Shown: piece by piece, positions 56,976-64,000 of the stretch
Numbering within the stretch: the stretch's first letter is position 1
How the letters are laid out: each line of letters opens with the position of its first letter
Assembly: GCA_025331125.1 (NCBI GenBank)
Contig: JAOALB010000108.1
Location: 62,001 to 126,000, forward strand
Reading direction: 5' to 3'
Source: Mycogone perniciosa
Taxonomy: Eukaryota; Ascomycota; Sordariomycetes; Hypocreales; Hypocreaceae
DNA: 64,000 nucleotides
Program-made: the position numbers and the translations under genes
The notes under the pieces: model-generated
Told to the model about the DNA's origin: nothing
Databases searched by the model: none
The model's input: the letters and a program-made list of their open reading frames with translations, nothing else

Positions 56976-57943
56976 TCAGCCCTTCGGACCCCTCAACCTC
57001 TTGGCTTTCCCATGAACCTCCCGAATGTGCCGAGGGAGATAGTCTGGCCTTCTGAGCTCCGTGCCACAGATCGTGCATCTCGCGGTGGTCTCACTGTATC
57101 CATTCTCTTTTGCCCATTTGGGATGCTCAACCCAGATATGCCGTTCAATAGCCTTGCTAAAGTCTCCCCTAAATTCGCATTCTGGATATGAACACTGTCG
57201 CGGTTTTGTGTGTTTTTTCTTGTGACGACTATTGGTAAATCCATATGTTAGCTGTGTTCAAAGGCGCAGTTTGTGATTCCTTGCAGGTGCTCAACCAGAT
57301 AAAGCAGATGTGGTCAGGGTAAACGAGAAGGGACGTAAGTTAACACGAGAACTAACTTTAGCTTGTGCCCGGCTTCGAAGACACGGGTACATCCTGGCTC
57401 GTCACATGCGAATTGCTTGGGAAATTCTTTGGGCGATGAAGGAGGAGGGTTAGAGTCCGACGTCTCGATCGCTGGTTGGATGGGCTGAGTCATGTTGCCG
57501 GACGGGCCGGCCTGATCGGGGTCAATGAAGGGATGACCCTCGCCGAAGTCGAAGAAAGATGAATCAGACGAATAATATGATGATGGGGACGAATAATCAA
57601 TAGTATCAAGTGATGGGAAATTATCAAGCTCATTCAACTCTTGACTCGTTCGCTGCCGGGAGTACCCCTTTGGCGAGCCGCCTGGAGACTATGCCTCCGT
57701 TTGGGAGTGTTCGATTTGATCAAGCGGTTGATCGAATGTGGTACCCATCGATGCCACATTCTCCTGCAAGATGGGAAAAGGGTCGTTTAGGAGACCCGGA
57801 TCAATAGCCAAGGCATCAACTGCTCCGTATGAATCGTACGAAGAGCTAGGGCCTTCGAAAGAAGTGGCTCCTTCGGGAAGGGACAAACTTAGGATCCAAT
57901 CATCATCATGGATTTCTTCGTTCCCCGAAAAGTCGCCAATCAT
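56976..57943 (-). pseudogene. C2H2 zinc-finger transcription factor gene with two in-frame stops
   Basis: Model complement(join(56976..57279,57357..57943)), 297 codons including the final stop and the two internal stops. The acidic Ser-rich N-terminal half (MIGDFSGNEEIHDDDW, YSSPSSYYSSDSSFFDFGEG) resembles an activation region. The fingers are CDEPGCTRVFEAGHKLK, CSYPECEFRGDFSKAIERH and CTICGTELRRPDYLPRHIREV. The 77-bp intron has GTTAGT..AAG ends and is phase-correct. Two stops interrupt the frame: TAG at 57689-57691 (SQTEA-stop-SPGGS) and TGA at 57258-57260 inside the first finger. Both are repaired by a single C-to-T reversal (CAG, CGA). ATG at 57943 is the first in frame; an upstream exon is possible. 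It lies tail-to-tail with the ligase gene, 154 bp apart. Confidence 0.7.
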
Positions 57944-59595
57944 AGGATCAGGAGCTCCTGGTTTGAAAGCAAAACCGTCCCGGGCGGACTGGTTCCACAC
58001 GCTGGCTGCGTTTGTTCGGCTCTCTAAGAGAATGTTAGGCCTCCCACAGCTTCGGTTAAGTTGAAATTAGCATTAATATCTTGTCTTACCTTTCCAATTA
58101 CAAGGTGTCTTTCCCCCACCTTGCTGCGTCGTCGTTCAGGATCTGTCAAGTAACAGACTAAGGGTGCAGATGCAACCAACTGCAACTCCCTGATCCACAC
58201 AGCCCTTTCTGACTTGCTCTCTCTGGAAGAAATTTGTAGCTTGGGATGGTCAGATCTGACCCGTAGAACACGCAAATGTAGGACAAGCCTACGGCTGAAG
58301 AAATGACACGCTATATCATTTGATGGGGAACCAAGATTGGTAGTGTGTGCAGCAAAGTTTGCGAACGAGTCTCCAATCACCCCAGCACGACCAAGCAGCC
58401 TCTACCTAGAATGTGGGTAGAGAGGCCGGATGATTATGATCAGGTGGCAAGGAAAGCCAAACCTTGTGCAGTATGGCTATCGGTCCAAGAATGTGGAGGT
58501 TAGATTATGAAATGGAATCCGAGAAATCCTTAATAGTCTTATTAAGTGTAAAATCGGCACGCCTCTGAACAAGTACAACGCAGACTTCTGGACCAGATTC
58601 ATCTTTTTGCGGGCTAAACACGGGTCCACGTCTGTTCAATGGCCAAGCATGGGGCAAGTATTGAACACCCCTGTCATGCTCATGCGGGAGGCCAACTGCG
58701 TTGTGGGTACAGCTTCCACAAATGGGAGAATTACAAGCTGATAGGTTGGTATTTTCTTGATGGCGCAATCCATTGTGCAGAGGTTTGTTGGCTCTGGCTC
58801 TTCCTCTTCTTGACATCCAATTCGACGACCTCCTGGCATCGAGGCTGTCCTGACGCTTCCTGTTGGACACCCTGCATGCATGCTGACATTGCTGAGCCTC
58901 AACCAACCGGCATCAAGCGAGATCTGACCAAACGTTGATCAACACATGTGCCCCGCATGCGGCTGCATAGACATGTCACCTGCACGCCAGGTTTATAGGC
59001 TGCCCAAATTTGTAGGCCGCCCAATTCTAGAACCATCTCGTGTTGATACCCTGTAAGCTTGAGGACAGCCCTTCCAAAGGCCACGATAGTCGGCTGCCCA
59101 AGCCGCCCGGGGGTCACGATAACAGGCTGGACAAAGCCACGATGCAAAGCCTTGGTGTTAGGCCGCCATGCTGATATGGAATGCATTCAGGCATCCAATG
59201 GGAAGTTGTAGGCCTCCCAGTAGAGTCTGGGTCGGCGTTTAGATAGCGGATTGCCTGCAATGTTACGCCGCGCAACTTTGCAGGTACAAGCCTCGACCCA
59301 GTTATGCGACTGTGGATTCATTTTGCTCGTAGGAGAGTTCAGAGAACCGGAAATACGAAGGGGCAGCGCAAGCTAGGCAGTGACGCGATGAAAAGGTCCG
59401 GAGCCCCCTTCGCTGTTTTCACCGTGCCTCTTTATACTGCCATTAAGTTAGTCACCAAGATACGATAACCCCTTCCTGACTTACTAATACACGAAACATT
59501 GTCGATCTTTTCCTCCAAGCTATCGAAACAAGCATGCCGTCCACATCTAGTATTTGCCCCTCTGAGATGGCGAGATTGCAACTCTGTGCTGACCA
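57944..59595. other. intergenic region with a degenerate GGCYGCCCA repeat
   Basis: About 1.6 kb, with no gene supported. Open frames of 88-133 codons at 58.5-58.9 kb overlap one another on both strands and lack motifs. At 58998-59215 the words GGCTGCCCA and GGCCGCCCA recur, with weaker forms. The far right should contain the deaminase promoter and its first exon, with a candidate ATG at 59533. Confidence 0.45.
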
Positions 59596-61340
59596 TTGCT
59601 GTCATTTCAAGAGGCCTCATCAGCTGCACAAGCACCCATTCCTATTCGTCCCAAGCTCCTACGCCGATTTTACGAGCCTATCGTACTTGAGTTCGCTCTG
59701 AAAGAGACACGATCACAAGGTTTCTCCAACCCCCGTGGTACTGTAAGCCCAACGAGCGACAGCATTGATGATGCCCAACATGCCTTCCAATTCTTCGTGA
59801 ATAGGCTTGCCCAAGTCTGTGACGACCAACGTGGAGGCACCACAGTATCTGCCATTGCAGTTCTTGAAGAGCCTGATTGCGTCCACTACATCCTTGGGTC
59901 AAATAACAGGAAGACTTTTGAGCTCCAGAGAGTCCAGGAATTCGCTAGGCAGCTGTTGAATATTGTTGGACGATCTCAAATGCCGGGCTCTCAGATCACA
60001 ACTGTTACGAAAGACACCTTGTGGCACATCCTTCGTTTTAATAAGGGTCGTGTGAGGGCTTACCTTGGTGACATGGCAAAACACCTTGATGATTGCATCG
60101 TGGATCATAAGCGCAGACACTCTGAGGACCCAACTGGTAAGCGGGAAACCCTGTCTAGTTCAAAAGAAGCCTCACTTACAGCCTATTTACTGTAGCAAAC
60201 GACTTCAGGGGACTGCTATTCACCTTGAAAGAAAAGATAAAATTCCGAGAGAATCCGAATCTCACGGAGGATCTTTGTTAGTAGCTCTCTACCAAATACT
60301 TGTCCTCTTCTCCACCCAAGAGCATGTTGCTGATGGGGCGTCACTGCGTAATAAATTTAGTTTTCACTGGCTGCGAAAAGCTTCTCAAATGGATCAACCA
60401 TGGCGTCCAGCGTTCCGGCCTCGCAACCGCCATTTCGGTGCAGGCTCGAGACGGCCAATTCGACAGGTCTGAGCCATGGTTAGAGTTGCGACATTATGTC
60501 GGCCGTTTGCATTCATACCACCTCGCAGTGGAAACCATTATCCGCACAAGCACGAGATGGAGTCGACTATTCCATGAAGTCAAGGTGACTGCCATTCCTT
60601 CGGCCAGCCTCGCGCCAAATCCGTTCAAAACACGGAAGCTAAATGCTCATGACATTATTGGACGAATGGTGCCGGCTGAACAGGCTGTCGTCTTTCGTGC
60701 CCAAGTTGAGAAATTACAGCAATTCGGCCTTGACAATGCAATCCAACAAGAGTGTGAAAGCTCATCCAAACACATGGTCCATTGTGAAGTTCAGGTTCTT
60801 GACTATGTTCTTACATATCTGAAGGGGCATGATGCCATCAACTTTTGGAACAATTGGAGATACATTGGAGCTAGCAAGCCAACTTGCCGGCTCTGCAATT
60901 ACTACTTCATGGCTCATCCCAGCGGAGTCAGGGTGCGTGAATCTCACGGGAATCTGTACCCTCACTGGCGTGTACCCGATGTCTTTGATGTCACTGCAGA
61001 ACAGCAGAGGGACCTGCTTCTTAACACGGTCGTCAAGAAGATCCGGGAGGACGCAAAGCGATCCATTCAGTACCAAAAACCACAGGGCAGGGAACATGAC
61101 TCCAACTCCTTCTCCGATATGCCACGACATTTTGTCACTGGACAAACCGAAAATGCGTCTATAAGCGACATCACCTCCTCAATAGGGGCCCTGGACATTT
61201 CTTCTGGACGAAGCACGGTACGATTAACAGCTGTGGAGGAAGATGCTCGCAGCGTAGATGGTAACGCTGCTGGTAGTGACGGCGAAGAAGAGGTGACTGT
61301 GTGTCGGAAGTGCCGTTCATCCCCGAAGAGGCGAGGATGA
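59596..61340 (+). CDS. OTT_1508-like deaminase-fold protein
   Basis: Member of the fungal OTT_1508-like deaminase family (zinc-dependent nucleotide/nucleic-acid deaminase fold). Model (5' end incomplete) join(59596..60136,60196..60276,60361..61340). The N-terminal half contains RPKLLRRFYEPIVLEF and a long helical region. Introns of 59 and 84 bp give ...DPTANDFRGLL and NLTEDLFFTGCEKLLKW. The catalytic signature is HCE in MVHCEVQVLDYVL (about 60775-60805) and the Cys pair CRLC in ASKPTCRLCNYYF (60884-60895), followed by RESHGNLYPHWRVP. A Ser-rich acidic tail ends CRKCRSSPKRRG. No ATG begins this frame: a stop lies just before 59596, so an upstream exon (perhaps from ATG 59533, acceptor near 59613) or a frameshift must be assumed. 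Substrate unknown. Confidence 0.75.
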
Positions 61341-61693
61341 ATGAGCACGAAGAGCTTTCATCTTCATTACGTCTTTGATGTCTGTTGAAGAAATCGGAAC
61401 TGGAGTATAGTCCACGTGAGCACATGAATATACTGAGGTAACGGGGAATTGTCGTTGGTGTGAGAGACCTGTTAGGCAGATTGGGACTCCCATCCCGTGC
61501 ATTCTTAGGCAGTTTGCATTCTCTTAATTCTTCTTCTCAGACACGATCGGCTCAAGTGATTGATGCCAATTACAAAGGGATGGTATCTTCCATCAATAAA
61601 TGTATTTATGTTGTGGGATATACAATCCAATGCCTGTCATTCGAGCATGATCACGACCCATCGAACTTGGGCAGCATCGTTGCATTCTGCCAA
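61341..61693. other. convergent intergenic region
   Basis: About 350 bp between the deaminase and glyoxalase-fold stops. Nothing recognised beyond 3' flanks. Confidence 0.5.
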
Positions 61694-62095
61694 CTAGCAT
61701 TGCCCGCCCGAGTATACCACTTCTTTGTCGTGAACAAATGTAATCTGGTTGCCAAACGGATCGATAACAGACATCTCCCAACTGCCTGGTCCATGCCCTT
61801 CCTCAAGTCCAGGTCTCATAAATCGGTATTTCTTGGCGATGAGCTCTTGGTGATATTCAGCGATGCCACTGTTCATCATAACCCTGATTCTTACACCAGG
61901 ACTTCCATCCCCATGGTGCTCACTTAGGTGCAAAATGAGGCCGCCTCTGGAGATTTGTCGATATAAGGGAGCATTTTCGTCGAATCGATGATCCCAGTCG
62001 ACCGTGAATCCGAGAAAGCCCTGGTAAAACTCTTCGGCTTTGGCAATGTCGAATATTCTGAGAATCGGAATAACTGATCGAAATTGAACACTCAT
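61694..62095 (-). CDS. glyoxalase/bleomycin-resistance (VOC) superfamily protein
   Basis: A small metal-dependent or binding-type VOC protein of 133 aa, single exon. It starts MSVQFRSVIPILRIFDIAKA, then EEFYQGFLGFTVDWDHRF, LYRQISRGGLILHLSEHHGD and WEMSVIDPFGNQITFV. The paired beta-alpha-beta-beta-beta units and the LHLSEHHGD and DPFGN motifs resemble bleomycin-binding-like members. A longer start at 62128 is open, but the ATG at 62095 fits family N-termini. No damage. Likely detoxification or resistance by sequestration; the ligand is unknown. Confidence 0.85.
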   Translation of the reverse strand: MSVQFRSVIPILRIFDIAKAEEFYQGFLGFTVDWDHRFDENAPLYRQISRGGLILHLSEHHGDGSPGVRIRVMMNSGIAEYHQELIAKKYRFMRPGLEEGHGPGSWEMSVIDPFGNQITFVHDKEVVYSGGQC

Positions 62096-62846
62096 TATTA
62101 CCGCAATTGAGGGAAAGGAATGGAACAAGGCGCTTTTGAGGCCGAATTTTGCAAAGATGCTACCCCTCTTAAAAAATCAGCACGGAGACGCAGCGTGAAG
62201 AACTTGACGATGAGAGCTGCACACCACGTGACGAATGTCTTGGGCTCAAGTCTCCAGCACGAGGATTTGACATTTTCTCTTTCGTTTTTCAGCGTTTATT
62301 CATGCTTTACCCATCGACCAAAAATTGGGTGTGATCGATCCGGTAGTGTAGTATGTCATTCGTCAACCGAAATGGCTTCACACCACGGTACGATTCAAGA
62401 GCAGTGGTATGAGTTTCCAAATCAGACAGACCATTTAAGTGTCGCTCCCATTGCCTGAATTTTCTATTTTCCATGCTGGTGGCAGCAGCTATCTGGGGCA
62501 TGGTCGGAGGAGATGGCTATAGACCACGCCAAACGGCCTCGAGGTCCGACGAATCCTCATGCAGCGGCGGGTAACAAGCCCACCTGGCTTCTGGACAGTC
62601 CATTGCATGTTTAAAATGGTGAAGACTACTCATAATACCCTTGAATTGCCTGGCTCGCATCTTGTCCACGAAAGTACAAATAATGGGGGCACGTCTCGGC
62701 TGAACTTGGATGCCATACCGATATCGTGTTTGATGGAATCGACAGTTTAAAATATATCGAAACTAAGGATTCCTCTATTATCTATTCCAAAGTTTCTTCC
62801 TCGTCTGGTCCAATTAATCGGGATCGCCCATTGGCCTTGAACGTTT
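62096..62846. other. intergenic region, nothing recognised
   Basis: About 750 bp upstream of the VOC gene and downstream of the acetyltransferase. The open stretch at 62120-62458 has no motif and looks like chance. Confidence 0.5.
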
Positions 62847-63633
62847 TCAATCTGGCACAGCATCGACCTTCTTGACCACCTTAGCTGGGGCGCCAATAGC
62901 GACAGAGAAGTCGGGGATAGATTTGGTGACAATACTGCCAGCACCAATCGTACAGCATTTTCCAATTGTGACGCCGGGCATAATGGTGGTGTTGCCTCCG
63001 ATCCAGCAGTCGTCGCCGATAACAACTGGCCCAGCATACTCAACTCCATCACGGCGAGATTGCACGCCTATCTCGTGGGTGGCGGCGAAGATGGAGACGA
63101 AAGGCCCAAACATGACACGACTACCAATCTTGACCATTCCACAATCAAGAATCACCAGACTAGCATACAGGTTAGACAACAGAATCTCTTTGCAATGTCC
63201 AGAGGTATTAGCGCATACTTAAAGTTGGAGTAGAAGTTATCTCCGACGGAGATGTTGCATCCGTAGTCGATGTTAATGGGTGGTTCGATGAATGCACCAG
63301 ACCCAACCTTGCCGAAAATGCCCTTCAGCATCTTGGCCCTGTCTTCGACAAGGGAATCGGGCGTGGCGTCTTCAGGGAAGTGGTTATTGTACTTGTGCAT
63401 GAATTGACGAGCCCGAAACCGCCCGTTAACGAGTTCTGGGACTTGAGCATCATACCTGAGCTCGACCAGTCATTGTTGGGCCTAGATAAAAATGCATGGG
63501 GCAAGGTGCAAAGGGGTGTAAATACTTACAGCATGCCGGAGATCATCTTCTCATAGTCCTCGCACCATGGAATATTTTCGAGTGTTTTGGCGTACTCGAT
63601 TTCGGCGACATCTTTCTCAGCGGCGGCCACCAT
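62847..63633 (-). CDS. maltose/galactoside-type sugar O-acetyltransferase (hexapeptide repeat)
   Basis: Acetyl-CoA-dependent O-acetyltransferase of the LacA/Maa/NodL group, a left-handed beta-helix trimer. Model complement(join(62847..63159,63219..63455,63530..63633)), 217 aa. The N-terminal Mac domain reads AEIEYAKTLENIPWCEDYEKM...YDAQVPELVNGRFRARQ. The hexapeptide region includes INIDYGCNISVGDNFYSNFN, VKIGSRVMFGPFVSIFAATH with catalytic His near residue 142, PVVIGDDCWIGGNTTIMPG and CTIGAGSIVTKSIP. The C-terminus is GAPAKVVKKVD. Introns of 74 and 59 bp have clean GT..AG ends; the second has a CTAAC branch site. Cytosolic; acceptor sugar unknown. Confidence 0.9.
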
Positions 63634-64000
63634 GATGAGGAGCTGATAGCTATACGATTCTCTTGTTTAAGTTGTATGGATTGACGATGTTAAGGTACAA
63701 GAAGTGACCGTAATGGTGATTTATATTGCGGCTGCGTAGGAAAAGGCTTCGTGTTCAAATCATTCTTACCGAAGATTACCTACTCACGCCAAGGATCAAG
63801 CTCCAGCAGCGTCTCTCTGAATAAACTCAGGCCAACTCACGAAACTATCGCGACAGCGGTCTCAGCACAGCCTCTTTAGTGGTCACCAATCAACGGAAAC
63901 CCCCTCCGAATGCGGATCGTCTTATTCATATCATGCCTCTCCCCACCGCCATGGTGCGGGGATACTCGGGAAGCTGCAGATGCGCGAGTCACAGCGTTTC
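63634..64000. promoter_or_regulatory. upstream region of the sugar acetyltransferase
   Basis: Noncoding to the window end. Near 63942-63961 it holds CCCCAC and GCGGGG, both fitting the SYGGRG consensus of the CreA carbon-catabolite repressor and 10-20 bp apart. A paired site would make sense for a sugar gene but is only suggestive. Confidence 0.3.

Noticed and set aside
58505..58938. ORFs on both strands near 58.5-58.9 kb
   Set aside because: Mutually overlapping, Cys/His/Trp-rich, and without recognisable domains.

Overview
The window reads as nuclear DNA of a filamentous ascomycete (Pezizomycotina, most likely Eurotiales such as Aspergillus or Penicillium). The genes have short GT..AG introns of about 37-85 bp with CTAAC/CTGAC-type branch sites. 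Several families are typically fungal: a DHA2-type MFS transporter, an SNG1-like DUF3533 protein, an OTT_1508-like deaminase, a DDI2-like cyanamide hydratase and a BAHD-type acyltransferase. The large A+T-rich block carries the C-to-T decay expected of repeat-induced point mutation (RIP). All exon structures were worked out by eye from splice signals and family motifs; nothing was searched or computed.

Layout. 1-4.6 kb: the tail of one gene, an MFS transporter, and a stand-alone thioester/fatty-acyl reductase-like gene. 4.66-35.88 kb: one A+T-rich island with no live gene. Near-identical 21-bp direct repeats bound it, and a (TTTG)n tract lies at its left edge. The best reading is one minus-strand LINE (endonuclease motifs at 33.1-33.5 kb) that later received Copia-type LTR retrotransposons: two copies of family 1 (about 580-bp LTRs) and, inside them, two copies of family 2 (about 265-276-bp LTRs), the latter with visible 5-bp target duplications. 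Both families share a primer-binding site that looks like the anticodon arm of initiator tRNA-Met.

36.5-47.9 kb: a decayed gene zone. It holds a BAHD acyltransferase pseudogene interrupted by a solo-LTR-like element, a frameshifted BTB/POZ gene, an SNG1-like gene with one nonsense codon, a gene fragment with a nonsense codon, and two unrecognised fungal genes. 49.2-56.8 kb: mostly intact genes, namely a DUF1624/HGSNAT-like membrane protein, an ankyrin protein, a cyanamide hydratase, and a mitochondrial-type succinyl-CoA ligase alpha paralogue with a 17-nt micro-exon. 57-63.6 kb: a C2H2 zinc-finger gene with two in-frame stops, the OTT_1508-like deaminase, a glyoxalase-fold protein and a sugar O-acetyltransferase.

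The transporter, reductase and acyltransferase on either side of the island could be remains of a secondary-metabolite locus split by the LINE insertion. The strongest new observations are the small element present at 2.87 kb and 37.11 kb with clean 5-bp target duplications, and the 21-bp repeats that reduce the whole island to one founding insertion. No CRISPR array, rRNA or tRNA gene was recognised.
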